Shown: piece after piece, positions 32,400-42,756 of the stretch
Layout of the letters: the number at the start of each line of letters is the position of its first letter
Position numbering within the stretch: position 1 is the stretch's first letter
Assembly (NCBI RefSeq): GCF_004664715.2
Contig: NC_051072.1
Location: 46,050,142-46,114,141 of the forward strand
DNA from: Peromyscus leucopus
Lineage: Eukaryota > Chordata > Mammalia > Rodentia > Cricetidae
Direction: 5' to 3'
Length of the DNA stretch: 64,000 bases
Made by a program: the position numbers and the translations under genes
Notes under the pieces: model-generated
Seen by the model: the letters and a program-made list of their open reading frames with translations, nothing else
Told to the model about the DNA's origin: nothing
Databases searched by the model: none

Positions 32400-32625
32400 T
32401 TGCCCAACATCTCAAGCAGCCGCAGCCTAAAGTTTAATCAGTTGGGAAATGGGTAAATGAACTATGATCCAGTCACACGGAGAAAACAAATTAACCAGCC
32501 CTGCACATGTCTACATGGATGAAACTCAAATATAGTATTGGGCAACAAAAGCAAATTGCAAAAGAATATTGCTTAACCATTCAACCATTCACATGAAATT
32601 AATGTGATGCTATGGGTATTGTTTT
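32400..32625 (+). mobile_element. L1M fossil, ORF2 end / 3' region
   Basis: 'gggaaatgggtaaatgaact' 'atgatcc', then 'acatggatgaaactcaaata' and 'aaaagaatattgctta' follow the old L1M pattern ('aaatgggtaaataaattatgg...acatggatgaatctcaaa'). Confidence 0.72.
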
Positions 32626-32634
32626 GTTTAGGAA

Positions 32635-32735
32635 TATATAACACATGCATATACATACATATATATGATGTGTAATATGTAACAGTTATAGTCTATATAT
32701 AGTATATATATACATATATAAGCTTATACATATGT
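32635..32735. repeat. AT-rich alternating (TA/CA)n tract
   Basis: 'acatacatatatatgatg' and 'tatatatagtatatatatac' form a low-complexity, cruciform-prone stretch. Confidence 0.85.
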
Positions 32736-32784
32736 AAGCTTATAGTGACAGATGAGAGAAGTAAGATATATATTTTTAGTTGAA

Positions 32785-33560
32785 AAATACATTTTTTTCT
32801 GTACAATAATTACGTTTTCCCTTCCCCCATCTCCTCCTAGATCCTCCCCACTCTTTCAATGCCTAACTTTCATTCTCTCTCTCTCTCTTTAGAAAATAAG
32901 CAGGCAAATAAAGAAATAAACAAACCAGAATAAACAAACAAAAAGGAAGAAAGGAAGAAAAAATATGAGAAGTGAATATACACATACACATGTACACACA
33001 CCCCATAAAGTCACAAAATGAGAAACCATAGTATACAAGCAAAACACTAGTAAAGTTAAAAAAAAAATTACCAAACAAAGCAAAATGAGACGAAAAAATT
33101 TCCAAAAATACTATTGAATTTATTTCGTGTACTGCCGAGCGTAGGGCATAAATATACAAACCCTTGCGTGTGGTTTGTATACCCAGTGAGACTTCTCTGG
33201 AGAAACGAATTTTCCCTGTGTCGGTAGATGTCAGTTTGAGATAGCCTGTTGGTTATGAGTGGGAGAAAGTGTCCACTTCTCCCTCTCAGGGCTGGGACTC
33301 GAGCTGACGAGGACGTGTGCAGTCCCTGTGCATGCAGCCAGTCTGTATTTGTGTCAGTCCTGGAAGTCTGGAAGACACTGTCTCCTGGTGTAGGCCTCCA
33401 TCCCTTCTGACTCTCACCGTCTTTCTGCCTCCTCTTCCACAGAGTTCTCTGAGCTCTGAGGGGAGGGGTCTGATGAAGACCTCCCATTTGGTACTGAAGG
33501 TTTTACTTGGTGGTGAGGTGTCTAGTCGGAGGTTGGTCTCTGCCATTATTTGGTGACTCC
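32785..33560 (-). mobile_element. Lx-family L1 3' UTR (antisense)
   Basis: The order matches reversed rodent Lx 3' ends: 'ccccatctcctcctagatcc', a (TC)n with 'tttagaaaa', 'aaccagaataaacaaacaaa', 'taaagtcacaaaatgagaaa', 'ccatagtatacaagcaaaac', then 'gtgtccacttctccctctca', 'ctggaagacactgtctcctg' and 'ctctgaggggaggggtctga'. The later half is paralogous to 60605-61150. No ORF2 remains intact. Confidence 0.85.
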
Positions 33561-33744
33561 CTTTAGAGGAAAAGAGACCATTTTAAGGACCAGTTTTATG
33601 ATAGTTACTTTAGAGAGCTGTGAGGGAGACAGGTAAAGAAAGAGGGTGAGGCAGTGGGCAGTTTTACATATTTCCAAAGCTATGTAGTGAGTAAGTATGC
33701 AGCTATTTAAATTATGACTGTTCATAATTGTGACGCTTTTCCTT

Positions 33745-33887
33745 TTGTGAGACAGGATCTCACTAGGAGGTACTGGCTGGCCTGAAACCTGCTTTGCAGA
33801 CCAGGCTGGCCTTAAACTCTCAGAGATCTACCTGCTTCTCTCTCCAGAGTGCTGGAATTAAAAGCATGTGCCACAAAAACAGCTGGC
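33745..33887 (-). mobile_element. B1 SINE (antisense)
   Basis: 'gtgagacaggatctcactag', 'gcagaccaggctggccttaa', 'gagtgctggaattaaaagca' and a terminal 'agctggc'. A small insertion enlarges the first third. Confidence 0.88.
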
Positions 33888-35824
33888 TTTTAACGTTTTT
33901 GTTACATGATTGGCGTTAATAGTTGAAGCCTCCAGAGGGTCAGACAAGGACAGATCCCCTGGGGCCTGGAAGTGTGTGCAGTAACCTTTCTTTTCCTCTA
34001 GCATCCACCCTAGGACCTGGTAGTCTCACTAGGCACTAAGTGAATGATAGCTCCTGTTTCTTAAGTATAACTCAACAGTGATTGTGAGTGTGTGATCTTC
34101 CTCCTCTTTGTGGTGTTTGGGTCTCATTTCCCCACCTTCCGGTGTCTGCTCATTAGTCTTTTATTGCTTTGATTTTCTTTAGCTCTAGTAGTGAGAAGGG
34201 AGAATACGTGGTTAAGACCTTAATGGTCCTTTGTTTTGTTTTCCTATATTGCCTTAGCTTGAATTTTTTTTTCCACCTCAGCATTGGTTTTAGAGTATGA
34301 TCTGAGTGGTTTGAGCAGGGAGAGGTGTGTTGCTCAGGGTCTGAGTGTTTTTCTTTGTTATAGAGCCAACAGGTTGCTACTCAGAGGCAGAAGACATCTG
34401 TCAGATGTTTTGCGAGAAGTGGCATTTATTGCAATCTGCCAGATCCCTATTTCTGTGTAGTAAAAAGGAAGAAGATGTAAATGAATAGAAGGCCAGTCCT
34501 GGCGTCTTGCTAGTGTGTGCCTTGCTACCTCCCATGTCTTACCTCTTCTCTCCTGGTACCTGTGTTGGTCCAGGGTGCTTGGTGAGGGGGGCTGGCTAGA
34601 AGCCCCCATGAAAACAACAGAAAGAAAACCTGCCATCTCTCAGGTGACATTAACCTGTCATCCAGACCCCCCCACACTTGTTTTTCTAAGGGAGGGAAAT
34701 GTGGGCTGACCACTGGCACCTGCATCTTACGTACACATCCTGTGCTGATTATCTGCATTAATGATTTGTGTCAGGAGTGTTCAGCAAGAGAGAGGCATTC
34801 GTATGATGTTCCAAGGAACCAGAGGACAGTCATTTAAAAAAGAAAAAAGAAAAGTAGAAAAATGCCAGGCTCCCAGTTCTAGGAAGACTCAAAGCATTCA
34901 GTATCATTCAGAACACCCAATGGAAGACACTCGTGTATGTTTCCTGAAATGGAAGATTATGTGTAATAAGAAAAGTGAAAAGAAAAACAAGTGTGGAATG
35001 TATGTTCGTCTGTAAGTAATTGCCCTCCTGATGGCTTTAATGTACAAAGAGCTGGTATAGATGGGTAGTGAGTGGTGCGCGGGCTAATAGAAAATGGTGT
35101 AAATTGCCTCTCATGGGAGAGGAGGAGACCAAAAAAAAAATTTTTTTGACAGGTAATGTCACTGCTATCCTGAAACAAACTTGAGCCGAGAGAGTGAGAT
35201 GGTGATATTTCCCTAAGTAGGCTACAGCTTTTCATTTGTTAAATCCAATAACAACAGTAAAGATGGGAAGAAAACAATCCAGCTTTCCTGCTGCAAGTGT
35301 TGATGTGAATCAGTACAGTTGTTATGTTAGTTGTCTGTAGTTTTGTTTAAAATGTGACATGTGTTCGCCCTTTGACCCAATAAATCTATAGATGGGACTA
35401 TTTCTTACCTATATTCCCCTAGGACAGTAAGAAATTATACATGTTAGCATTGCTTATGACTAATAAGCAGAAAGGTAAGCTGTTATTAGTTTTCTGTTTA
35501 ACCTATCATCCGGTGATGAGATGGTATATAATCAGGTCTATAAGCCAGCAGATATTGTAATAAAGGAAAAAAGATACCCAAATAAGTGGGAAAAAAATTG
35601 CATGTTGTAATTTCATCTGTATATGCATTTTAGTGTACACGTGCCCATGTATCCACTCTTGTATATCCATGCATATTCATAAGGAACCTGCTAAAAGAGA
35701 GAAATTGTGAACAGTGTTTATTTGCAGGGAATAAGGAGGTTGGGAAATTAGCATATATTAATTTATGATTAAAAAAAACAAAGCTTTAAAACTAAACCAA
35801 AAAGGAAATCAAAAACCTGCACTC
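33888..35824. other. Unique intronic DNA
   Basis: About 1.9 kb with no repeat family or exon recognised. An A10T7 run lies near 35131. Confidence 0.45.
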
Positions 35825-36336
35825 ATTTTCCTGTTGCCATGTAACAGATCACCAAAAAATTCACTTGCTCCAAACAGGATGCATTTCTTAATCTTGTGGT
35901 TTTGTGGAGACAGCTGTCTGGGCAGGCTTGCCTATGCTCAGGGTATTATAAAACCAAAATCAGGTGTTGGCTGGGCAGGGCTGTGACCTGAAGTCTGGGA
36001 AAGTGCCCACTTCAAGCTCATACAGGTTGCAGTGAGATTTAGATCGCGGTTGTCCCCAAAGTGGCTTTCCGCTAGAGCCTGCCCTTCTCTGCTGTGGGGC
36101 CAGCCACCGGCCCATCCAGTCAAATCTGACTTCTTTTTCTATCAACCACAGAAAATTTTTTCCTTGTAGAGGGCCCATCCAGATAATCTCTGTATTTTGG
36201 GGTCAGCTGATTTGGGGCTTCAATTACAACTGCAAAAGCCCTTAGGAGTGGTACCAGCCTGTGTTCACATCTGATTGGATAACGAAGGGATAGAAATCTT
36301 GAGGGAGACCGTCTTGAAAATTCGGCCTATTACAAC
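35825..36336 (-). mobile_element. MLT1-type MaLR LTR (antisense, near full length)
   Basis: Begins 'cctgttgccatgtaacagat' 'caccaa' (reverse of the MLT1 end 'ttggtgatttgttacagcag') and continues 'aaatcaggtgttggctgggc' 'agggctgtg', 'agagggcccatccagataat', 'ttcaattacaactgcaaaag' 'ccctt', ending 'ggcctattacaaca'. Known: this succession is the reverse-complement MLT1 LTR (ERVL-MaLR), an old mammalian insertion. No internal sequence adjoins it, so it is a solo LTR. Confidence 0.85.
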
Positions 36337-37618
36337 ATCTCTCCCATTTACATTTTAATTCAAATGTGTAACACATGGACCCAGAGAGTGGCTCTTAACC
36401 CTCAGACTAGATGGAGGCAAATAGGAGAGACCCAGGACCCTGGCTTTTAACATACCGGGGTGATAGATCTACCCCTGTTGGCCAAAATACTTATTCCTTT
36501 GTCTCTTCTGTTTGTTTTAGTGAATTTGCCAGTGGCTGTAATTCACTTACACGAGAGTTTCTGGAGTTTCTAGAGTTTCTGGGCACGTGTACACTAAAAC
36601 GAGAGTTTCTAATTGGGCAGCTCGAAGAATTGTTAGTACTATAACTGCCATTATGGTTCTGAGAATGGAACCCTGAGCCTCACAGGTACTAGACTGGTAC
36701 CTTCCCACTGTATTCCATCTCCAGCCCTCCAAGCATTCCTAAGGCCAGGGAATATTCCTAAAGTCTCAATTAAATTATAAATACGTCATGACATGTTTTA
36801 TATATGTACTTTTATGTGTGGAATATGTACATATATGTTGTTTATGAAGGGATATCATTTCTCAAAGATCAGTCACCACTGTGTCAGTCAGCTCTGTTTG
36901 CCAGACACCACTCAGAGTTGTAACTGAGATAAAAGAGGGGAAGTCAGAGAAAGTGTGCCGTCAGCACGCAGGGGTAGACATGAAACCTCCTGACTCCATG
37001 TATTCCATGCGGATCACTCTGGACTTTGTGGCATGCGTACCTTGGATACTGTCATTTCCACATTCATGAAATCGGGGTGAGAAAACCTCTTAAGACATTA
37101 TGTAAATACCTCAAGTTAAGATTTTCATTGTTGCAGAAAAACCACGAAGGCTTTCCTCGTTTGGACTTGTTTTTATATCTCCTTTTGATCCATACATGAA
37201 AATCGGCCTCGGCCTTCCGTGGTTCAGTTCTGATTCTGGCTTTATCGCTTCTCACTTTGACCACACAAGTCATTCATCAGATATTACACTAAATGGTTAG
37301 GGGTGAGGCCATGGTTACGGAGACAGCTGTGTAAGAGATGGAAACTCACTCTTCTGACACGGAGGTTAAGGATGGGATGCATGACTTCCAGGATAGGCCG
37401 GGACAGAAGAGGATAAAGGAAGAATTCGGTGTGCCAGAGCCGTCTCTGAGCCCATCACTGTGTTATAACCACTGCCGCCCTCGATGGCAGCAACAAACTT
37501 CGTATTAATCCACTGCCCCCAAACCTGGAAGATGGGTAGTTAGAGACTTAGTGGAATATTAAATCTAGGCCTTCAATGGCAACCAAGTACTTGGCAGCCC
37601 CTCCCCTTTTCCTTATAT
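36337..37618. other. Unique intronic DNA
   Basis: No repeat or exon is recognised. A local 9-bp triplet 'gagtttct(g/a)' lies at 36555-36581. Confidence 0.45.
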
Positions 37619-37619
37619 G

Positions 37620-37783
37620 TTTTTTTTTTTTTTTTCTTCTGGTCTTTCAAGACTGGGTTTCTCTGTGTAGCCCTGGCTGTCCTGGAACTCGCTCTGTAGA
37701 CTAGACTGGCCTCAAACTCAGAGATCCACCTGTGTCTACCTCCTGAGTGCTCAGATTAAAGGCATGAGGCACCACTGTCTGAC
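37620..37783 (-). mobile_element. B1 SINE (antisense, full length)
   Basis: A T run, then 'gactgggtttctctgtgtag', 'ccctggctgtcctggaactc', 'ctcagagatccacctgtgtc' and 'cagattaaaggcatgaggca'. Confidence 0.96.
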
Positions 37784-37895
37784 TTTTATGTGTATTTTTT
37801 ATCTGTGGTCTCTATTTTTAACTTTTTTCATAGTTTAATTAACTATTACTCTGTGAGAAGACCCCCTGCATGATCTCTTGAAATCTTTTTTATTC

Positions 37896-38060
37896 ATCTG
37901 GTAAAATGACTCAGTGGGCAAGGAAGGGTTCCTGCCGCCAAGCCTGGCCACACAGGTTTGATCTCTGACCCCCACGTGGCAGAAGGAGAGACCCAAGTCC
38001 TAAAAATGGTTTTCTCACTTCTGTGTCCATGCACGTACAACAAATAAATAAAATAAATGT
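37896..38060 (+). mobile_element. B3 SINE
   Basis: 'gtaaaatgactcagtgggca', 'cctgccgccaagcctggcca', 'ccacgtggcagaaggagaga' and the tail 'aaataaataaaataaatg'. Confidence 0.88.
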
Positions 38061-38284
38061 AAATGTTTAAAGATGAAATTTCTCCTTACTGATTTGTGAG
38101 AAACGAGTCAGCAGTACTGATCTTTTGTAGTCTCGTCGATGTTTTCTTCAATTTGCCCTTTGTCTTTTTCCACCGTGCTTTTGACTACTAGAAATTGTCT
38201 CATTCCCTAATTTCAGTTTTTAATTGCCCAATTTGTTAGGTTTTTAAATTTTTTTCTTGACTTCTTCCATTTCTGTTATTACAT

Positions 38285-38427
38285 ACATTTTTTTTTTTTT
38301 TAAAAAAAAAAAACAAAGTCTCATGTATTTATGTAGCCCAGGCTGGCTTGAAACACACTATGTAGCTGAGGCTGGCCCTGAGCTCCTGATCCCTCTGCCT
38401 TCACTTGCTATTACAGCCATGTACCAG
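38285..38427 (-). mobile_element. B1/proto-B1 SINE (antisense, diverged)
   Basis: A T12 A12 run precedes 'caaagtctcatgtatttatg' 'tagcccaggctggcttgaaa', a second partial 'tgtagctgaggctggccctg' and 'attacagccatgtaccagca'. Confidence 0.7.
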
Positions 38428-38490
38428 CACACCCACTGCTTATTCACACCCACTGCTTATTCACACTCACTGCTTATTCACACTCACTGC
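38428..38490 (+). repeat. 17-bp minisatellite, 3.7 copies
   Basis: Units 'cacac(c/t)cactgcttatt' start at 38428, 38445, 38462 and 38479. The first two carry C and the last two T at the sixth base, so the array grew in steps. Confidence 0.95.
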
Positions 38491-39235
38491 CTCCCTCCCT
38501 CTGTGTGCTAGACACAGTCTCAGGCTGTCAGTCTTACAGAACAAGGTGATAGTCTTCCCAAGTGATGGGCAGGTTTTTTGTTTGTTTGTTTATTTTTTTA
38601 AGCAATGGAGAGTTTTTCTGACTCTCTGCTGGGCTTGGTGGGTTAGCCCAGGAAGAAGGGAAGATTGAATTAGGCACTGAAGCAATTCTTCTCTCTCTCT
38701 GTTCCCCAGCCTTCTGGGGGTGGCTGTCCACACAGCTTCCTGGTGCCTGAGGGCTTCCATGCAGCCCACAGAGGGGAGGCTAGTACTTGTAAATCATAGT
38801 CCACTGGTGGGAAAGACTTGGTCAGTAAAGGTGGGTGTACATCGCGTACCTGTGGAGAGACGATGCTGTCAGGGTCATAGCCTTGAAGCCGCGCTACCTG
38901 CCTGCCCTCTATTTTGTGACTCTCTCGAAGGCCCGCAGCAGGTTTCCCCGGGCATGAAATATTATTTACCAAACTTTTTGAACCTATTTTCTAGATCCTT
39001 ATTAAAGTGTTCACTCAGCAAGGCAGTGACCTCCTTTGGCTGCGTAGAAGTGCTTTGCCGTGACAAAACGCTGAGGTGTCTGTGTCCCTGTGCATTTGGG
39101 GAAAAGGCAGTGTGAGATCCCGTGCCCTCAGAGGCAAATTGATTATCACTCGTGATAAGAAGACGGTTTCTTGGTGCCCTATATAACCGCTTTTAAAAAA
39201 ATAGTCTGTATTTAATTCTTGGGCTCCAGAGGGGT
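38491..39235. other. Unique intronic DNA
   Basis: Nothing recognised. The opposing ORFs at 38670-39115 have no known similarity. Confidence 0.4.
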
Positions 39236-39426
39236 ATTTATGTATGTATTTATGCCATCTGTGTATGAGTATGGGCACATTCATTCCACGGTGCACTTGT
39301 GGAAATCAGAGGACTGTTAGAGAGTTGGTGTTCTACTTCACCTTTGTGTGGGTCCTTGGGATCAAATTCAAGTAGTCAGGCTCACACTGCAAATGTTTTT
39401 ATCCACTGAGCCATCTCTGAAACCCT
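39236..39426 (-). mobile_element. B3 SINE (antisense)
   Basis: 'tggaaatcagaggactgtta' 'gagagttggtgttct', 'caaattcaagtagtcaggct' and 'tatccactgagccatctctg'. Confidence 0.85.
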
Positions 39427-39571
39427 CCAGAGACATTTGTAATATGTTCATCCATTGTTAGTAAATTGTAAAACTCAGTCTCCAGTCCAGGGCACCTTGA
39501 AGTCCTCCTTATACAATTTCCCTAAATGTTGGTTAAAATAGGCAGATCGTATGATTTTTGCCAGTTGGTTC

Positions 39572-39722
39572 TGATTTTTTAATTTATTTTTTATTTTATA
39601 AGTGTTTGCCTTCATAAATGTATGTGCACTGTGAGTGTATGCCTAGTTCCCTAAGAGGCCAGAAGAGGGCGTCAGATCCCCTAGGTCAAGAGGTACTGAT
39701 GTTTGTGAGTCACAATGAGTGC

Positions 39723-39773
<51 letters not shown>

Positions 39774-39827
39774 AACCCAGGTCCCCTAAGAGCAGCAAGT
39801 GCTCTCAGACCCTAAATCTCTCCAGTT
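39572..39827 (-). mobile_element. B2 SINE (antisense) containing a (CA)n
   Basis: 'aagaggccagaagagggcgt' 'cagatcccct' and 'tgtttgtgagtcacaatgag' are B2 body. A (CA)n then stands in place of the next B2 part, and 'aacccaggtcccctaagagc' with 'ctctccagtt' closes the element. Confidence 0.85.
39726..39771. repeat. (AC)n microsatellite inside B2
   Basis: 23 pure AC units interrupt the middle of the antisense B2. Confidence 0.98.
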
Positions 39828-40036
39828 GATTCTCTTAATTAAGGTATTAGGGGACGACTTTGGACTTGTCTGATATTATTAAACATTCAGCAGGCCCCCA
39901 AACAAGACTCCTTAATTTGGTTCTTATCTGAAGGTTGTATTGCTTTACAACGAAACCCTTCTTCAAAGATTTCATAAATCCATTTCTCTGACTTATGGAA
40001 AATGCCACCTTTCTAGTCCAGGCTGCCCTCATAGCC

Positions 40037-40102
40037 TTTTGTTTTGTTTTGTTTTGTTTTGTTTTGTTTTGTTTTGTTTTGTTTTGTTTTGTTTTGTTTT
40101 GT
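40037..40102. repeat. (TTTTG)n pentamer array
   Basis: About 13 perfect TTTTG/GTTTT units. All + frames stay open, giving artefactual Phe-Val-Leu-Phe-Cys peptides. Confidence 0.98.
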
Positions 40103-40745
40103 TGATCTTAGCCTTTGTGCAGTGGCATTCGTTGGCTTGAGCCATGATACATCTTGCCCTTCCTGCTCAAAGAAAAAAAAAATGATAAAATCAGATGGAC
40201 TGACGTCAGTCAGGCTGTTCTCCCTGTTTTACACATATATATTTCTTTGTGTTGAATCACTACTTGGGCGTACAAACCAATACCAGTATTCTTTGCTAAT
40301 TCCTGTAGGCAGGCCCATCTGCCCCGTGACCTGCATTTGTCATTTTGGTCCTTGGAGCAAACTGCAATGTTTACTTGGAATCTACCCCTGATAATAATTT
40401 AATGGGTAACGTTTTTTCAGATTCCCTTAATCTGAGTACAGGAATAAAATGTGACTGTGATGGCCTTTGTTTTGGCTTTTACTTCTCTCCTAAATTATAA
40501 ATTAAAGCTATGTGAAGGTGACTGCTACTGTTTGTTTGCAGCTTTCCTATGCCAGTAGAAGTGGTTTGTTGGTTTGTGTTAAGAGCCTAAGACTCTGGGC
40601 AGCCACTTGAGGAGACTTTTTTTTCTCTCATCTGTCAGCTCTTCTTTCTGTTTGGTGGTAGTCGTTGTCGGGTGTTTTTTTTGTTTTTAATCAGAATTTC
40701 AGTCTCTGTCTCTCCCTGCCCTCCCCCGACCCGTGTGAGCGCGCG

Positions 40746-40748
<3 letters not shown>
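40103..40748. other. Unique intronic DNA
   Basis: No feature is recognised. Confidence 0.4.

Positions 40749-40798
<50 letters not shown>
40749..40798. repeat. (GT)n microsatellite with GC-alternating flank
   Basis: About 25 GT units immediately follow 'gagcgcgcgctc', a self-complementary alternating purine-pyrimidine sequence. Confidence 0.97.
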
Positions 40799-40800
<2 letters not shown>

Positions 40801-41561
40801 TCTTACATGCAGGGATGTGTTTATCAGCTGTGACCCGTCTTTAAGTTTGCTTGCTGAAGCCCCAGTTGGGTCTTAATTACATACTTTTCAAGTCAGAATT
40901 GACAGTCCTCCGTGAAAGAGGGGGAGAGGGAGCTGATCAGTGAGGTGGCTGCCAGATGTCTTGCTGAGTGCATGAAGGGGTCTAAAAGTGGTTCCCATGA
41001 TGAAGGAAGCAAGGAAACAGACTGGAGGTAATAAGTAAGCATTTGGTTTGCTCATACTGAGTTGAAAGGCCCGCGAGACATCTGAGTGTTGTGTAGATCT
41101 GTGCCTGAGAGTCTGAGTCTTTGCCATGGGCATCGGCTTGGAAGTCATTTTCTTAGATGCTAGGGAAAACCTTGAGAGGCCAGGAAATCACTGAAAGGAG
41201 AGAGTTGGAAATGAGAAAACAGAACCTGGCTGGGCCTCCAGGGCAGAGGTCCTGAGAGACAACCAGCCACGGGGAGGTTGAAAGACAGGGAACAAAAAGA
41301 AAATGTAGTGATTCCGAATCTAAGAGAAGGCAGGGAAAGGAGGTGAAGAAAATTGGACCAGGTCCGGCGCTTCACAGATGTTTGCTGAACAAACAGCTGT
41401 ATGTATAAAAATGCTTTTAAAGTCTTAAGACCAAAACATGTCGCACTTGCCCTGATATGAGGTGAAGTCTGGTTTCCCCCCAAACAAGGTGTGCTCCTAG
41501 AAGCTGACTCCCACACCAAGCCCCACATAGCACCCTATCTTAAATATTTAGGTTTTTTTAT
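40799..41561. other. Unique intronic DNA
   Basis: No repeat or exon is recognised. Confidence 0.4.
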
Positions 41562-41620
41562 TTGGTTTTTTGAGACAGGGTTTGTCTGTGTTGCTCTGGT
41601 TGTCCTGGAACTCATTTTGA
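41562..41620 (-). mobile_element. B1 right-half fragment (antisense)
   Basis: 'ttttttgagacagggtttgt' 'ctgtgttgctctggttgtcc' 'tggaactca' ends abruptly; the left arm is missing. Confidence 0.8.
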
Positions 41621-41842
41621 AAGAGGTTTTAGCAAGCTTTCCCTTTGCTCAGAATGTTAACGCCTTACCCTTGTTAACAGGCTATTGCCTTTCAAAGGCT
41701 TTAATAATTGAGTTGCTAAGGTGATACCCAGCTCCTCCCTCCCAAACCCAAAGAGAGAGGTCAGGCAGGGCAAGGCAGCACTTCCCCTAATGATATCTCA
41801 AACTGTGTTTTTGTAAGTTTTATAAATTTTAGTGGGGGAGGG

Positions 41843-42001
41843 TTCTTTTTTCTTTTTTTGAGACCGAGTCTTACTATATAGATGTATAGTGCAAGCTAAC
41901 TTGGAGCTCACTCTGTAGCACAGGCTGACTTTGAACTCATGATGATCCTCCTGCTTCAGCCTCGAGGTACTAAGTTTAGGCATGCATCAGTAGGCCAAGC
42001 T
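41843..42001 (-). mobile_element. B1 SINE (antisense, with insertion)
   Basis: 'tttttgagaccgagtcttac', 'tgtagcacaggctgactttg', 'atgatcctcctgcttcagcc' and 'taggcatgcatcagtaggcc'. Confidence 0.75.
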
Positions 42002-42030
42002 TAGGGAAGAATTCTTCAAAATGCCCAGTT

Positions 42031-42291
42031 TGGGCAAGGGAGATGGCTCAGCAGGTCAAAGCCCTTGCTTGCCTCACAAGCCTGGGAAATGCCACTGTGC
42101 TGTGCCTTTGTAACCCCAGAAATCCTCCTGCAAGTAGAAGACCCAAACAAAAGAAAGCTCCTGAGCAAGTGAGCTGGAGTGTGCAGTGCAGGGACAGATG
42201 AGAAACCCTCCCTGCCTCACCAAAGTGGAAGGCAAAAACGGACTCACTGAAAGTGGTCCTCTGACCTCCATACAAACACTGTGGCATGCAC

Positions 42292-42292
<1 letters not shown>
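42031..42292 (+). mobile_element. Composite tRNA-derived rodent SINE (RSINE-like)
   Basis: The head 'gggcaagggagatggctcag' 'caggtcaaagccc' is B2/B3-like. The middle 'gtaaccccagaaatcctcc' and the end 'ggtcctctgacctccataca' 'aacactgtggcatgc' resemble longer rodent SINEs ending in (CA)n. The exact family name is uncertain. Confidence 0.6.

Positions 42293-42337
<45 letters not shown>
42293..42337. repeat. (AC)n microsatellite
   Basis: About 22 AC units at the 3' end of the SINE, followed by a G-rich stretch. Confidence 0.98.
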
Positions 42338-42339
<2 letters not shown>

Positions 42340-42546
42340 CACGTGAGGGGGGGGCAGGGATGGAGGAAGGGAGGGGGAGAGACAAGAGAACAAGTTTTTT
42401 TTTTTTAAAAGGTCAATTTTCTTGAAAGAATAGAATGTTTTTCATTTCAAATTTTGTAGAATATTATTATAATTGGAAATTAAGATGATCTAGTAAGTGA
42501 CCGTAATGGATTAAATTCAGCATGTTTAGTAGTATAACAGACAGAC

Positions 42547-42756
42547 ATGATTGTATCTTGTAAATCCCTGCAAGTTGAGATAGTCAAATTGGGGGAAATA
42601 AGCTCTTCTGATCTACCAGAGACGCTGGTCGGGCTGCGTCTCTTCTACATGATACACGATACACTCGCAATCCCTGCTGGACGGTCTTTCTCCTCACTCC
42701 CACAGTTTTCAGACATAACGGCTGCGGAGCAGAGAGCTTTGCAGCTGTCGCAGTGA
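42547..42756 (+). pseudogene. Possible decayed hAT-type transposase C-terminal fragment
   Basis: A 69-codon open frame contains 'LPETLVGLRLFYMI' followed by 'AIPAGRSFSSL'. Known: the hAT dimerisation region has a pattern P..L..ALR.FL....V..A.RSFSKL. The resemblance is short, and there are no terminal inverted repeats or upstream transposase domains. It could be chance. Confidence 0.2.

Noticed and set aside
38428..38490. Regularly spaced short repeats resembling a CRISPR array
   Set aside because: Units abut without spacers and the genome is mammalian; it is a minisatellite.
40044..40391. Hydrophobic ORF with Phe-Val-Leu-Phe-Cys repeats, resembling a membrane segment
   Set aside because: The peptide is a translation of the (TTTTG)n array.
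40738..40752. GC-rich 'gagcgcgcgctc' as a promoter or CpG island
   Set aside because: Only a dozen bases long at the edge of a (GT)n tract; no wider CpG enrichment.
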